Shown: positions 1 to 10,848, counted from the stretch's first letter. The stretch: DNA of 64,000 nt from Planobispora rosea (GCF_014648175.1 NZ_BMQP01000006.1:214871-278870); one strand, 5' to 3'. A program made the numbers and translations. The notes: generated by a model from the letters alone, not told the origin.

Positions 1-1
1 C

Positions 2-757
2 GAGGTCGTCGGCTACACCGTCTACCGGGGGATCGACGAGAAGCTCCCCGAGTACCTGGCCCCGGTCATGGACCAGGCCCAGAACATCAAGGTGGTCGGC
101 ACGCTGGAGGCGCCGAGCCTTGAGCAGATCATCGCGCTCAAGCCCGATCTGATCGTCTCGGCCAAGATCCGCCACGAGGCGCTGTACGACAAGCTCACCC
201 AGATCGCGCCGACCGTGTTCAGCGAGACCACCGGCGCCATCTGGAAGGACAACCTCCGGCTGATGGGCCAGGCCCTGGGCAAGGAGGAGCTCGCCGACGA
301 GAGGATCAAGGCCTACGAGGAGCGCGCCGCCAAGATCGGCGCGGCCATCAAGGAGAAGCAGGGCGAGATGCCCACGGTCTCCGTCGCGCGCTTCACCGAC
401 GAGCCGACCGTCCGCCTGTACGTGGAGAACTCCTACTCCGGCCTGGTGCTCAAGGACGTCGGCTTCCCGCGGCCCGAGGGGCAGCCGACCACCACTGAGA
501 CGATCATGGTGCCGATCAGCGAGGAGAACATCCCCCAGCTCGACGCCGACCACATCTTCGTCGTGTCCTACCCGGACCCGGAGATCGAGGCCGTCCAGAA
601 GCGGTTCCAGTCCAACCCGCTCTGGGGCAAGCTCAAGGGCGAGCAGCACGTGGTCGACGACGTCACGTGGATGAGCGCCGTCGGCATCCAGGGCGCGCAC
701 GTCATGCTCGACGACCTGGCGAAGATGTTCGAGGTCGACCCGGCGAAGACCTTCTGA
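2..757 (+). CDS. Iron-siderophore ABC transporter substrate-binding protein (C-terminal part, cut by window edge)
   Basis: The open frame runs in from the left edge and ends with TGA at 755-757, leaving about 251 residues. Text such as SLEQIIALKPDLIVSAK and the downstream lobe ending in MLDDLAKMF is typical of the periplasmic-binding domain of FecB/FhuD/CeuE-type ferric siderophore receptors. In actinomycetes these are secreted lipoproteins that pass ferric siderophores to a FecCD-type permease. The signal peptide, lipobox and first part of the N-terminal lobe lie outside the window. The gene is followed by a very strong hairpin and a convergent gene, so it is the last gene of its transcript. 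Family assignment is firm; the siderophore is not readable. Confidence 0.85.
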   Translation, partial: EVVGYTVYRGIDEKLPEYLAPVMDQAQNIKVVGTLEAPSLEQIIALKPDLIVSAKIRHEALYDKLTQIAPTVFSETTGAIWKDNLRLMGQALGKEELADERIKAYEERAAKIGAAIKEKQGEMPTVSVARFTDEPTVRLYVENSYSGLVLKDVGFPRPEGQPTTTETIMVPISEENIPQLDADHIFVVSYPDPEIEAVQKRFQSNPLWGKLKGEQHVVDDVTWMSAVGIQGAHVMLDDLAKMFEVDPAKTF

Positions 758-817
758 GCCTCCTGAGCCTGCCGGGCCGGGCGCTCCGGACCGCATCCGC
801 CCCGGGCGCCTTCACCC

Positions 818-872
818 GGTACGGGAAAGCCCCGCGCTCTTTTCCAGGGGGAGCGCGGGGCTTTCCCGTACC
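818..872. terminator. Bidirectional terminator hairpin
   Basis: Two perfectly complementary 22-base arms (818-839 and 851-872) enclose an 11-base loop. The hairpin lies between the convergent siderophore-binding gene and the cysteine synthase family gene, so it probably ends both transcripts. Confidence 0.85.
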
Positions 873-916
873 CCGGGGGACCGCCGTCCCCTCCCGCGCC
901 CGCACGGGCCGCCGGG

Positions 917-1993
917 TCAGGGGCGGGTGAGGAAGGCGCGGAACTCCTCCAGGTGGGGGGTGATGTCGAGGCCGCGCTCGGCGAGCCAGCCGTCGTCGTC
1001 GTAGGTGCAGCGGTAGCGCTCGCCGCCGTCGCAGATCAGCGTCACCACGCTGCCCTCCTCGCCGGCCTCGCGCATCTCCCCGATGAGCTGTACGGCCGCC
1101 GCCACGTTGGTGCCGGTGGAACCGCCGACGTGCCGGCCGGTGACCTCGCGGACCCAGCGCATCGCGGCGATGGAGCGGGCGTCGGGGACCTGGATCATGC
1201 GGTCGATGACGGTGGGCAGGAAGGACGGCTCGACCCGGGGGCGGCCGATGCCCTCGATGCGGGAGCCGGAGGCGGTGACGGCGTCGTCACCCGAGCACCA
1301 CGCGGGATAGAAGGCGGAGCCCTCGGGGTCCACCACGGCCAGCCGGGTGGGGTGACGGCGGTAGCGGATGTAGCGGCCGATCGTGGAGGAGGTGCCGCCG
1401 GTCCCGGCGCCCACCACGATCCAGGTGGGCTCGGGATGGGGCTCCAGCGCCATCTGGCTGAAGATGCTCTCGGCGATGTTGTTGTTCCCGCGCCAGTCGG
1501 TCGCCCGCTCGGCGTAGGTGAACTGGTCCATGAAGTGCCCGCCGGTCTCCCCGGCGAGCCTGCGGGACTCGGCGTAGATCGCTCCGGGGTCGTCCACGAG
1601 ATGGCACTTGCCGCCGTAGAACTCGATCAGAGCGATTTTCTCGGGAGAGGTCGAGGCGGGCATCACCGCGATGAACGGCAGGCCGAGCAGGCGGGCGAAG
1701 TAGGCCTCGCTCACCGCGGTCGAGCCGCTGGAGGCTTCGACCACCGTGGTCGCGGGGCCGATCCAGCCGTTCGCCAGGCCGTACAGGAAGAGCGAACGTG
1801 CCAGGCGGTGCTTGAGTGAACCGGTGGGGTGGACTGACTCGTCTTTCAGATAGAGGTTTACGCCCCATCTCGCGGGAAGCGGAAAGACGTGGAGATGAGT
1901 GTCGCAACTACGGTTGGCGTCGGCTTCGACCCGGCGGATGGCCTCGGCCGTCCAGTCCCGGGTCGCGGGGTCATGTCGGTCCACAAAGTGCAT
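917..1993 (-). CDS. PLP-dependent cysteine synthase family protein (Cds1-like)
   Basis: A fold-type II PLP enzyme of the cysteine synthase/cystathionine beta-synthase family, about 358 residues from the ATG at 1993. The lysine of [10 protein letters not shown] is the expected Schiff-base residue, and [14 protein letters not shown] is the glycine-rich phosphate-binding loop. The arrangement resembles the actinobacterial group that includes Mycobacterium Cds1, an L-cysteine desulfhydrase, rather than CysK or CysM. It may therefore degrade cysteine to H2S, pyruvate and ammonia, but this is inference from family resemblance. The frame also allows a GTG/ATG start 42 bases further upstream; I preferred the internal methionine because family members begin close to it. 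It stands alone and is convergent with the siderophore gene. Confidence 0.75.
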   Translation of the reverse strand: MHFVDRHDPATRDWTAEAIRRVEADANRSCDTHLHVFPLPARWGVNLYLKDESVHPTGSLKHRLARSLFLYGLANGWIGPATTVVEASSGSTAVSEAYFARLLGLPFIAVMPASTSPEKIALIEFYGGKCHLVDDPGAIYAESRRLAGETGGHFMDQFTYAERATDWRGNNNIAESIFSQMALEPHPEPTWIVVGAGTGGTSSTIGRYIRYRRHPTRLAVVDPEGSAFYPAWCSGDDAVTASGSRIEGIGRPRVEPSFLPTVIDRMIQVPDARSIAAMRWVREVTGRHVGGSTGTNVAAAVQLIGEMREAGEEGSVVTLICDGGERYRCTYDDDGWLAERGLDITPHLEEFRAFLTRP

Positions 1994-2258
1994 GACGCCC
2001 AAGGTATCCCTACCTGCGTTTATGTGAGGATGCACACATCTCCGGGCGAATCAAGTAAAGGATGTTACCCTATTGAGACTCGGCCGACCGGTGAGCGTGT
2101 CACCTCCGCTCACGAAACGGTCACAGATGGGCCTCTCATCCGGGCGGAACTCTTAACGGCTCTCTTACGGAGCCGATGGGAGCATCAGCAAGACTGCCGG
2201 AAAGGGTGTATCGCGCCCGTGCCAGGCGGTACCGGGGGAAAGCAACAAGGGGGATGAC

Positions 2259-2852
2259 ATGATCACGATGACCGAGGAGCAGCGCCAGAGCTGGTTCGAG
2301 CGCGACGTCGTACCGGTGACCAGCCAGCTCTACGCGTCGGCCATGCGTCTGACCCGTAACCCCGCCGATGCCGAGGACCTGGTCCAGGAGACGGTCACCA
2401 AGGCCTTCACCTCCTACCACCAGTTCCGCGAGGGCACGAACCTCAAGGCCTGGCTGCACCGCATCCTGACCAACAACTTCATCAACGAGTACCGCAAGAA
2501 GCAGCGCTCGCCGAAGCTCTCGGCCACCGAGGACATCGAGGACTGGCAGCTGGCCGCCGCCGAGTCCCACACCTCCACCGGCCTGAAGTCCGCTGAGATG
2601 GAGGCGCTGGAGCAGCTGCCGGACAGCGTCGTGATGAACGCCCTGCGCTCGTTGCCGGAGGACTTCCGGGTGGCCGTCTACCTCGCCGACGTCGAGGGTT
2701 TCGCCTACAAGGAGATCGCCGAGCGGATGGGCACCCCCATCGGCACGGTCATGTCCCGGCTGCACCGCGGCCGCCGCCAGCTCCGCACGATGCTGGAGGA
2801 CTACGCCCGTGAGGAGGGCGCCCTGCGCCTGCCGGAGCAGCGCGCCGCCTGA
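2259..2852 (+). CDS. sigR: SigR/SigH-type ECF RNA polymerase sigma factor
   Basis: A 197-residue sigma-70 family protein. Region 2 carries [17 protein letters not shown] near residues 30-50 and region 4 carries the helix-turn-helix [27 protein letters not shown]. The pairing of [20 protein letters not shown] with that region 4 is typical of the thiol-oxidative-stress sigma factors SigR of Streptomyces and SigH of Mycobacterium. A GGGGGA ribosome-binding site lies 5 bases before the ATG at 2259; ATG 2268 is the alternative. The redox anti-sigma factor RsrA normally follows this gene but is absent here; the next gene is on the opposite strand. The protein may be controlled by an anti-sigma factor encoded elsewhere. 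Confidence 0.85.
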   Translation: MITMTEEQRQSWFERDVVPVTSQLYASAMRLTRNPADAEDLVQETVTKAFTSYHQFREGTNLKAWLHRILTNNFINEYRKKQRSPKLSATEDIEDWQLAAAESHTSTGLKSAEMEALEQLPDSVVMNALRSLPEDFRVAVYLADVEGFAYKEIAERMGTPIGTVMSRLHRGRRQLRTMLEDYAREEGALRLPEQRAA

Positions 2853-2879
2853 GGCTTCCGTACGGCCCGCAGGCGACCG

Positions 2880-2930
2880 GACCTGTGGCTTGACCGGGCC
2901 TGTGGCTTGACCGGGCCTGTGGTTCGACCA
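2880..2930 (+). repeat. Three tandem copies of a 17-bp unit
   Basis: The core CCTGTGGCTTGACC recurs at 2882, 2899 and 2916 (the third copy reads CCTGTGGTTCGACC) with an exact 17-base period, between the ends of the convergent sigma factor and HATPase genes. No function can be read from it. Confidence 0.8.
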
Positions 2931-2959
2931 GGTCCGCGGTCGGCCGGGGCCGGAGCCGG

Positions 2960-3895
2960 TCAGGGCCGCAGTGACATGTGCAGGCGGATCCTGAGGAGTC
3001 CGGGGGAGCTGCGGATCTCCACCCGGTCGCAGAGCTGGCGGCTGATCCACAGACCGTAGCCGCGCAGGGACTCGGGTTCCGGCGGACGGTATCCCGCGAG
3101 CGGATCGTCGAGCCCGCCCCCGGAGTCGGTGACCTCGCCCACGAGCTTGTCCCCCTCCGCCCAGACCGTGACCCGTCCGTGCCCCGCGCCGTGCTCCACG
3201 CTGTTGGCCGCGATCTCCGAGACGCTCAGCACGAACGAGGCGACCAGGTTGCGGTCCATCCCGGCCTCCCGGGCCTGCGCGGTGACCGCGCGCCGGAGCC
3301 CGCCCATCGTCTCGGCGGTGAAGGCGGTGACGACCGCGGTGGCGGGGGGATCGGCGAGCGGTGATCCGTCGCCGGGGAGGACGAGGCGTTCGGGCGGTGT
3401 GTAGAGGTCGTTGGGTTCCACGCCGTGGGCGTTCAGGTGGGCGGGGTGGGTGTGTGCCAGGTGGCCGGGCGCGGCGGCCCGGTCGTGGAGGCACCAGACG
3501 GCGGTGGGGAGTCCCGCGAGCGCGACATTGATCGCCGACTCGTAGCGGACCCACTCCAGGGTCTGCCGCTCGTCCCAGGCGGACCAGGGCGGCTCGCTGA
3601 TGATCGTCGTCTGTCTCCCCCGCCGCGCGTATTCGTGGTGTGCGGCGAGCGTGCGGCCGGGGCTGACGTGCCAGTGTTCGGTGACCTCGCGGTCGATCCG
3701 CCGGGCGTCCTCGCCCAGGACACCGTCCAGCAGGCCGAGCTTGCGCTCGCAGGTGACGACCAGGACGTCGCGGTCGTCGCGCAGTGCGTCGGCGACCAGG
3801 GGCGGGACCAGAGTCAGGAAATCCTCGTCGGAGCCGTACGCGACTGCGGTGTGCGCGAACGGCCCGGAGGCGACGGGTGCCCGCGTGGGCTGCAC
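2960..3895 (-). CDS. MEDS domain plus HATPase (anti-sigma-factor-type) protein
   Basis: A 311-residue protein of two parts. Residues about 10-170 form a MEDS/DcmR-like sensory domain (start FAHTAVAYGSDEDFL, later PTAVWCLHDR and TPPERLV). The C-terminal 130 residues form a GHKL ATPase of the RsbW/SpoIIAB type, with the N box SEIAANSVEHG, the G1 box DSGGGL and the G2 box RGYGLWISRQLCD. There is no phospho-acceptor histidine domain. Actinomycetes have many such proteins and they are thought to act in partner-switching control of sigma factors. It is convergent with the SigR-like gene, which could hint at a link, but no target is visible. Confidence 0.8.
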   Translation of the reverse strand: MQPTRAPVASGPFAHTAVAYGSDEDFLTLVPPLVADALRDDRDVLVVTCERKLGLLDGVLGEDARRIDREVTEHWHVSPGRTLAAHHEYARRGRQTTIISEPPWSAWDERQTLEWVRYESAINVALAGLPTAVWCLHDRAAAPGHLAHTHPAHLNAHGVEPNDLYTPPERLVLPGDGSPLADPPATAVVTAFTAETMGGLRRAVTAQAREAGMDRNLVASFVLSVSEIAANSVEHGAGHGRVTVWAEGDKLVGEVTDSGGGLDDPLAGYRPPEPESLRGYGLWISRQLCDRVEIRSSPGLLRIRLHMSLRP

Positions 3896-3956
3896 GGGGA
3901 TGACCGTAACAAGCGCTTGGGATTAACACAACAGGTCAAGGGGAGATGCTCGCCCC

Positions 3957-4793
3957 TCAGGCGACGGCGATCATCGCGACCGCGGCGAGAGTGCAGCCGA
4001 TCCCCACCACCTGGACGGTGTTCAGCCTCTCTCCCAGCACGTAGCGGGCCAGCAGCAGGGTGCTCGCCGGGTAGAGCGAGGCCAGCACGCCGACCAGGGC
4101 GAGCATGCCGCGCTCCGTGGCGAGCAGGAACAGGACGTTGGCGGCCATGTCCAGAACCCCGGCCACGACGATGGTCCACATCGTGCCCGCGCCGGGCCGC
4201 AGCGTGCGGCCGGTGGCCAGCGCCAGCAGGGTGATCAGCGCGACCGAGGCCAGGCGCGCGCCGAACAGCGGCCACATGCCGCCGCCGTCGGGGGCCTGGT
4301 CGAGCAGGATGAAGAAGCCGCCGAAGCCCGCACCCGCCGCCAGCGCGCTCAGCACCGGGCCGTAGCCCCGCCGGGCCGCGGCGGGCGAGGAGTCACGGCT
4401 GACCAGCACCACCGCGAGCAGGGCGAGCGCGACGCCGCCCAGCGCGACCGGTTCCGGGCGCTCCCCGGCGGCCAGCCCGAACAGCACCGGCAGCGCCGCC
4501 GAGGTGGTGGCGGTGACCGGCGCCACCACCGACATCACCCCGGTGGCGAGCGCGCGGTAGAACAACACGAGCGCCACGCCGCCGGACACCCCGGCGGCCA
4601 TCCCCCAGACGAGCCCGCCCGCCGTGAGTTCCCCGGGCAGGACCGGCAGCAGGGCGGCGACCAGGACCAGACCGGCCAGCTGGGAGAGGACCACCACCGC
4701 CATCACCTGGGACCGTCGTGTGGCCAGGCCGCCGAAGAAGTCCGCCGTGCCGTACACGAGCGCACAGGCCGTCGCCAGGACAACCGCCGTCAT
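3957..4793 (-). CDS. EamA/DMT family transporter
   Basis: A 278-residue, very hydrophobic protein with about ten membrane spans arranged as two EamA repeats; the second repeat starts near PVLSALAAGAGFGGFF. The start MTAVVLATACALVYGTADFFG and the close GIGCTLAAVAMIAV are typical of drug/metabolite transporters of the inner membrane. The substrate is unknown. The gene is divergent from an XRE-cupin regulator, with only 85 bases between the start codons, filled with AGTGCA-type repeats. It is therefore probably the regulator's target, an arrangement often seen for amino acid or metabolite exporters. Confidence 0.85.
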   Translation of the reverse strand: MTAVVLATACALVYGTADFFGGLATRRSQVMAVVVLSQLAGLVLVAALLPVLPGELTAGGLVWGMAAGVSGGVALVLFYRALATGVMSVVAPVTATTSAALPVLFGLAAGERPEPVALGGVALALLAVVLVSRDSSPAAARRGYGPVLSALAAGAGFGGFFILLDQAPDGGGMWPLFGARLASVALITLLALATGRTLRPGAGTMWTIVVAGVLDMAANVLFLLATERGMLALVGVLASLYPASTLLLARYVLGERLNTVQVVGIGCTLAAVAMIAVA

Positions 4794-4814
4794 CGTTCAC
4801 CTCAGTTCAGTGGA

Positions 4815-4878
4815 TTGCACTATTAGTACAACACACAAAGTGCACTCCAGTGCAAATTAGTTTCACTAGACTGCACTC
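4815..4878. promoter_or_regulatory. Divergent operator region with TGCACT/AGTGCA repeats
   Basis: The 85-base gap between the divergent transporter and XRE genes contains TTGCAC (4815), the inverted repeat AGTGCACTCCAGTGCA (4839-4854), a following AATTAG and TTTCACTAG, and CTGCACTC that runs directly into the ATG at 4879. The same half-site TGCACT/AGTGCA occurs at least four times. The last copy abuts the start codon, so autoregulation of the XRE-cupin gene is likely. Confidence 0.7.
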
Positions 4879-5454
4879 ATGGATCCCGAGACGATCACTG
4901 CCGCGATCGCCAACAACGTGCGGGCCCAGCGGGCGCACCGGCAAATGACGCTCGACGAGCTCGCCGCGCGGTCGGGGGTGAGCCGCGGGATGCTGGTCCA
5001 GGTCGAGCAGGGACGGACCAATCCCAGCATCAACACGCTCACCCGCATCGCCGACGCCCTCGGCGTGACCGTCGCCCGGATGGTGGAGGTCTCCGACACG
5101 CCCGTGGTCCGGGTCGTGAACGCCGCCGACATGGTGACCTTCCCGCACGGGGACGGGAGCGCGGCGAGGCTGCTGGTCGGGACCGACGCGCCCGCGATCC
5201 TGGAGCTGTGGGACTGGCGGCTGGCTCCCGGCGAGCACCACGACGGCGACGCCCACCCGCCGGGGACCCGGGAGATGCTCACGGTCCTCGAAGGGGAGCT
5301 GACTCTCACGGTGTACGGCAGAAGCCACGCGGTCGGCACGGACGGGGCCGTGGTGTTCAGCGCGGACCGCCCGCACCGGTACGCCAACGAGGGTGAGCGC
5401 CCCCTCCGGTTCGTGATGGTCGTGACGGAGCCGCGGGAGACGCCGGACCACTGA
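4879..5454 (+). CDS. XRE-family regulator with C-terminal cupin sensor
   Basis: A 191-residue regulator. Residues about 7-65 are an XRE helix-turn-helix (TLDELAARSGVSRGMLVQVE, then GRTNPSINTLTRIADALGV). Residues about 105-185 are a cupin barrel (PPGTREMLTVLEGELTL, then FSADRPHRYANEG). This architecture is common for repressors that sense a small metabolite through the cupin. The gene is divergent from the EamA transporter and shares its operator region, so it most likely controls that exporter and itself. The ATG at 4879 follows the last operator half-site directly, leaving little room for a leader; the transcript may be leaderless or nearly so. Confidence 0.85.
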   Translation: MDPETITAAIANNVRAQRAHRQMTLDELAARSGVSRGMLVQVEQGRTNPSINTLTRIADALGVTVARMVEVSDTPVVRVVNAADMVTFPHGDGSAARLLVGTDAPAILELWDWRLAPGEHHDGDAHPPGTREMLTVLEGELTLTVYGRSHAVGTDGAVVFSADRPHRYANEGERPLRFVMVVTEPRETPDH

Positions 5455-5610
5455 GCGGGTCCCGGCTCCTCCTGGAGGTTCATAGTCTGATGTGGCATAT
5501 CGCGCCTGATGTCCGTTTATCTGGGAAGGAAGTGAGCGAAGTGCCGTGAGAGGCGTGGCCGGCCGTCGTCAACGGCCGTCGCCTCGCCTGACGGGAAATC
5601 CGGGGGAGAC

Positions 5611-6390
5611 ATGCAGGTGTGGGCTGTGCCGTTGGCGATGGCGCTCGGGCTCGGGCTCGGAGGGACGGCCGTGCCTCCGATCGACCCTCCGGCCGATCCC
5701 GCGAGGCTGGCCAGGCAACTCGCCGCGATCCAGTCGGGGTGGCCGCAACCGCGGCATCCCGTCCCGCCTCCGGCGCGCGGGGTCGACTGCGCCGAGGTCA
5801 AGTGCGTCGCGCTGACCTTCGACGACGGGCCGGGGGAGCACACCGGAGCGCTGCTCGACGTCCTCGCCGAACACCGGGCCAGGGCGACCTTCTTCGTGAT
5901 CGGCGTGATGGTGGAGGAGAACGGCGGAGGCGACCTGCGCCGGATGGTGGCCGAGGGGCACGAGCTGGGCAACCACTCCTGGAGCCACGCGCAGCTCACC
6001 GCCCTGTCGAGGGACGGCATCGCATCCGAGCTGGACCGTACCCAGAAGATCGTGGAACGGGAGACCGGGGTGCGGATGGTCCTCATGAGACCGCCGTACG
6101 GCGCCACCGACGGGAGGGTCGCCGCGGAGAGCCGGAGCCGGGGGCTGTCGCAGATCCTGTGGGACGTCGACACCCTGGACTGGCGTGACCGCGACAGCGC
6201 GGTGGTGGTCCGCCGCGCGGGGGAGGCCGCCCCGGGGTCCATCGTGCTCATGCACGACATCCACCGCACGACGATCGACGCGGTGCCCGAGCTGCTGGAG
6301 GACCTCGCCGCGGAGGACTACACGTTCGTGACGTTGTCGGAGCTGTACGGCAGGAAGCTGACCCCGGGGAAGCGTTACCTGCGGCGCTGA
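5611..6390 (+). CDS. Secreted polysaccharide deacetylase (NodB domain, CE4)
   Basis: A 259-residue protein with a short N-terminal hydrophobic segment (AVPLAMALGLGLGGTAV) that looks like a signal peptide, a Pro-rich linker to about residue 57, then a NodB fold. All CE4 motifs are present: TFDDGP (catalytic Asp plus metal Asp), HSWSH (metal His pair), RPPYG, DVDTLDW and LMHDIH. Such enzymes remove acetyl groups from N-acetylglucosamine in peptidoglycan or chitin and act outside the membrane. It stands alone between the XRE gene and a DUF2461 gene. Substrate is not determined by sequence. Confidence 0.88.
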   Translation: MQVWAVPLAMALGLGLGGTAVPPIDPPADPARLARQLAAIQSGWPQPRHPVPPPARGVDCAEVKCVALTFDDGPGEHTGALLDVLAEHRARATFFVIGVMVEENGGGDLRRMVAEGHELGNHSWSHAQLTALSRDGIASELDRTQKIVERETGVRMVLMRPPYGATDGRVAAESRSRGLSQILWDVDTLDWRDRDSAVVVRRAGEAAPGSIVLMHDIHRTTIDAVPELLEDLAAEDYTFVTLSELYGRKLTPGKRYLRR

Positions 6391-6470
6391 GGCGCGCCGA
6401 GGGGGCGTGAGGGGTGCCGAGGGGACGTGAGGCCGGGAAACTGTCGGTGCCGGATGCCAGGATGGGCGGC

Positions 6471-7106
6471 ATGAGCTTCAGCGGTTTCCCGGACGAGGCG
6501 TTCGTGTTCTACGAGGGCCTGGAGGCGGACAACTCCCGCACCTACTGGACCCGCCACCGCCATGTCTACGAGGACATGGTGAAGGCGCCGATGGCGGCGC
6601 TGGGGCGGGAGCTGGAGGGCGAGTTCGGCAGGGCGCACCTGTTCCGGCCCAACCGTGACGTGCGTTTCTCCAAGGACAAGTCGCCCTACAAGACCCACCA
6701 GGGCGCCTATGTCGCCACCGGTGAGGCGATCGGCTACTACGTCCAGCTCGACGCCGCCGGGCTCTACGTGGGAGCGGGCCTCTACGCCGCCCAGGGCGGG
6801 CAGCTGGCCCGCTACCGGGAGGCGGTCGACGAGGAGATCAGCGGCGCCCCGCTGGAGAAGGTCGTGGACGCGGTCCGCGCGGCGGGATACGCGGTCGAGG
6901 GCGACCGGCTCAAGACCCGCCCGCGCGGAGCCTCGCAGGACCATCCCCGGCTCGACCTGCTCCGCCACCGCTCGCTGCACGCGGGCCGCCGCTTCGATCC
7001 CGAGCCCTGGGTGCACACCCCCGAGGTCGTCTCCCGCGTCCGGGCGGTCTGGCACGACCTGACCCCGCTGGTGGAGTGGCTCACCGTCCACCTCCCGGCC
7101 GACTGA
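6471..7106 (+). CDS. DUF2461 domain protein
   Basis: About 211 residues from the ATG at 6471 (MSFSGFPDEAFVFYEGLEAD); an in-frame start exists further upstream, but the family starts at this motif. Text such as NSRTYWTRHRHVY, FRPNRDVRFSKDKSPYKTHQ and GLYVGAGLYA identifies the DUF2461 (TIGR02453) family, which is widespread in actinobacteria and of unknown biochemical role. No signal peptide or membrane segment. It follows the deacetylase by about 80 bases on the same strand, and a thioesterase-like gene follows. Confidence 0.85.
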   Translation: MSFSGFPDEAFVFYEGLEADNSRTYWTRHRHVYEDMVKAPMAALGRELEGEFGRAHLFRPNRDVRFSKDKSPYKTHQGAYVATGEAIGYYVQLDAAGLYVGAGLYAAQGGQLARYREAVDEEISGAPLEKVVDAVRAAGYAVEGDRLKTRPRGASQDHPRLDLLRHRSLHAGRRFDPEPWVHTPEVVSRVRAVWHDLTPLVEWLTVHLPAD

Positions 7107-7200
7107 GACCGTTGCCCGGGCTTCCGCCGCGGCAGGGGCGACACCGCTGGGAGGTGGTCCGGGACTCCCCAACCGGGCTCCGCCAGGTGATGATGGCGGG

Positions 7201-7638
7201 GTGACGATGAAGCCCGCCGACGGTGACAGGATCCTGAGTGACAACTTCGCGCCCTGGGTGCGGGATCTCGGGCTGGTGGTCGAGGAACTGGGGGAGCGGC
7301 ACGCGGTCCTGCGCCTTCCCTGGTCCGACCGGCTGGCCAGGGAAGGCGGCGGCATGTCCGGCCAGGCGCTGATGGCCGCCGCCGACACCGCCACCGTCAT
7401 CGCGATCTCCTCGGCCCGGGGCGGATTCGTCCCGATGACCACGGTCCAGCAGTCCACGACCTTCCAGCGCCCGATCGTGGGCGAGGACGTGCTCGTCGAG
7501 GCCCGGGTCACGAAGCTGGGCCGTACCCTCGCCTTCGCCGACATCACCCTCACCGCGGCCGCCCACGCCGCCGGAGACGCCGCCGGAGTCCCCGCTCCCG
7601 CCGCCCACGCCACCGCGGTCTACGCGATCCTCGGCTGA
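7201..7638 (+). CDS. PaaI-type hotdog-fold thioesterase
   Basis: A 145-residue single hotdog-domain protein. The segment GGGMSGQALMAAADTATVIA contains the helix and conserved G-x-[IM] region of the PaaI/YbgC family, followed by TTVQQSTTFQRPIVGEDVLVEARVTKLG. Members hydrolyse acyl-CoA or aryl-CoA thioesters in the cytoplasm. The usual acidic catalytic residue would correspond to the Asp of AADTAT. The C-terminus is Ala-rich. GTG at 7201 or ATG at 7207 can start the protein. Substrate is unknown. Confidence 0.8.
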   Translation: MTMKPADGDRILSDNFAPWVRDLGLVVEELGERHAVLRLPWSDRLAREGGGMSGQALMAAADTATVIAISSARGGFVPMTTVQQSTTFQRPIVGEDVLVEARVTKLGRTLAFADITLTAAAHAAGDAAGVPAPAAHATAVYAILG

Positions 7639-7702
7639 ACGGCGCGGCCGGGTCGTCCGGGCACGCCGTACCGGGGAGACCGGGCCGGGGAGACCGGGCC
7701 GG

Positions 7703-8458
7703 TCACCTCACGGTGATCACTCCGCAGGCGATGCGGGCGCCGGAGTCGCCGGACTTCAGCGTCTCCGCGTCGGGACCGGTCGTCATCGTGGTCTCCGACT
7801 CGGGATCGTCGGTGTCGGCCGGGTGGTTGTAGCGGTCGGGGATGTTGGCCTGGTTGTCGGCCTTCTCGTGGACGACGACGGCGCTGCCGTCGGCGTCGTC
7901 GAGCTGCTTCAGCTGGAAGCGGTCGGTGACGAAGGAGAGTCTGCCGGTTCCGTTCCCGCCCACCAGGAGGTCGGGGAGGTCGCCGGAGTGGCCGGGGTGG
8001 GGTTGCGAGCCGAGGGAGAAGTGCCCGCCCGCGCTGGAGAACGGGCTCCCGGTCCCGGGGTCGACGGACCCGGGGTCGCAGACGCCCTTGGTGTGGATGT
8101 GGAACCCGTGGTATCCGGTGGGCAGCCCGCTGACCGTGATGCTGATATAGGGCTTGCCGTCCTGGTCCTCCTTGACGGAGAAGGAGCCGACGACCGTGCC
8201 CGTCGTGTCCTTGATCTCGGCGGTGGCCGACGTGACGGCGGGCGAGCCCGCACCTCCGGTGCCGGTCGGGCTCGCGGTGCCGGTCGGGCTCGCGGTGCCG
8301 GTCGGGCTCGCGGTCGCCACGTCCGGGGTGCCGGTGGGGCCCGGGGTCGCCGGGGAGGGGGTGCCGGTCGGGTGCGGTGCGGCTTCGGCCGACAGCCCGA
8401 CGCCGGCGGCGATCGCTCCCGCGGCCGTGGCCAGAGCCAGTTGTGTCCTGCGCAGCAT
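7703..8458 (-). CDS. sodC: Secreted Cu/Zn superoxide dismutase
   Basis: A 251-residue protein with a Sec signal peptide (charged start MLRRTQ, hydrophobic core, cleavage after SAEA), a low-complexity Ser/Pro/Thr/Gly spacer of SPTGTA repeats, and a SodC domain. Copper and zinc ligands are all visible: HIH in GYHGFHIHTKG, H in GGHFS, H and D in PHPGHSGDLP, and H in VVVHEKADN. The disulfide pair is represented by C in GVCDPG and C in IACGV. It should dismute superoxide at the cell surface. The spacer probably crosses or anchors in the wall. It is transcribed alone, leftward, and typA upstream of it is separated by a terminator. Confidence 0.9.
   Translation of the reverse strand: MLRRTQLALATAAGAIAAGVGLSAEAAPHPTGTPSPATPGPTGTPDVATASPTGTASPTGTASPTGTGGAGSPAVTSATAEIKDTTGTVVGSFSVKEDQDGKPYISITVSGLPTGYHGFHIHTKGVCDPGSVDPGTGSPFSSAGGHFSLGSQPHPGHSGDLPDLLVGGNGTGRLSFVTDRFQLKQLDDADGSAVVVHEKADNQANIPDRYNHPADTDDPESETTMTTGPDAETLKSGDSGARIACGVITVR
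8258..8311 (-). repeat. Three 18-bp tandem repeats inside sodC
   Basis: The unit GGTGCCGGTCGGGCTCGC occurs three times without a mismatch and encodes SPTGTA on the minus strand in the linker of the superoxide dismutase. Such in-frame repeats can change copy number and hence linker length. Confidence 0.85.
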
Positions 8459-8686
8459 GGAAGGTTCCCCCGTAGGTCGTGGCCGTGCTCCGCTTCCGGT
8501 ACGGAGAGGCGTTCCGGGTCCTCATACCGCAGAAAAAAGCGACAATCCCCCCCATTTCCTCGATATGCCGCAAAAGATCCCATATGTTGCGCGCAGTGTG
8601 CGGCCGGGGCGTCGCGTACGGCCGGGCTCCTGCGCGGCTGAGCGGCACGTACGGCTGGGGCACGTGGCTGGGGCGCCATAGGGGAC

Positions 8687-8721
8687 GAGGGCGCCGGATC
8701 CCTCACGGGTCCGGCGCCCTC
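8687..8721 (-). terminator. Terminator downstream of typA
   Basis: Perfect 12-base arms (8687-8698 and 8710-8721, core GAGGGCGCCGGA) with an 11-base loop lie about 65 bases after the typA stop codon, between typA and the upstream region of sodC. The remaining 8459-8686 stretch holds only an AT-richer patch (8525-8590) likely to contain the sodC promoter. Confidence 0.75.
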
Positions 8722-8785
8722 GCCGTACGTGCCGGGCGTGGCGCCCGCCACGCTCCACGCGGATGTCCGGTTGTGCCGGCCCGCG

Positions 8786-10639
<1,854 letters not shown>

Positions 10640-10848
10640 GATGGAGTCTCACTCTGTGATCGGTGGAGGCTGGCCGCGGACCGTGCGGCCCTACCATTTT
10701 AGTTGATCCGCGCAATCGCTTACGCGCTCTCCTGGTGAAGTGCCCTAATTCATCCCCCATCTACCTTTTTGTAAGAGGGGATCAGTGATCCGGTCGGTGT
10801 GGCGAATCCCGACATGTCATGAGATTGATCACTCTCTATGCTCGCACC

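Noticed and set aside
8258..8311. CRISPR-like array
   Set aside because: The repeats are contiguous 18-bp coding repeats without spacers; the other tandem arrays in the window also lack spacers. No Cas gene is present.
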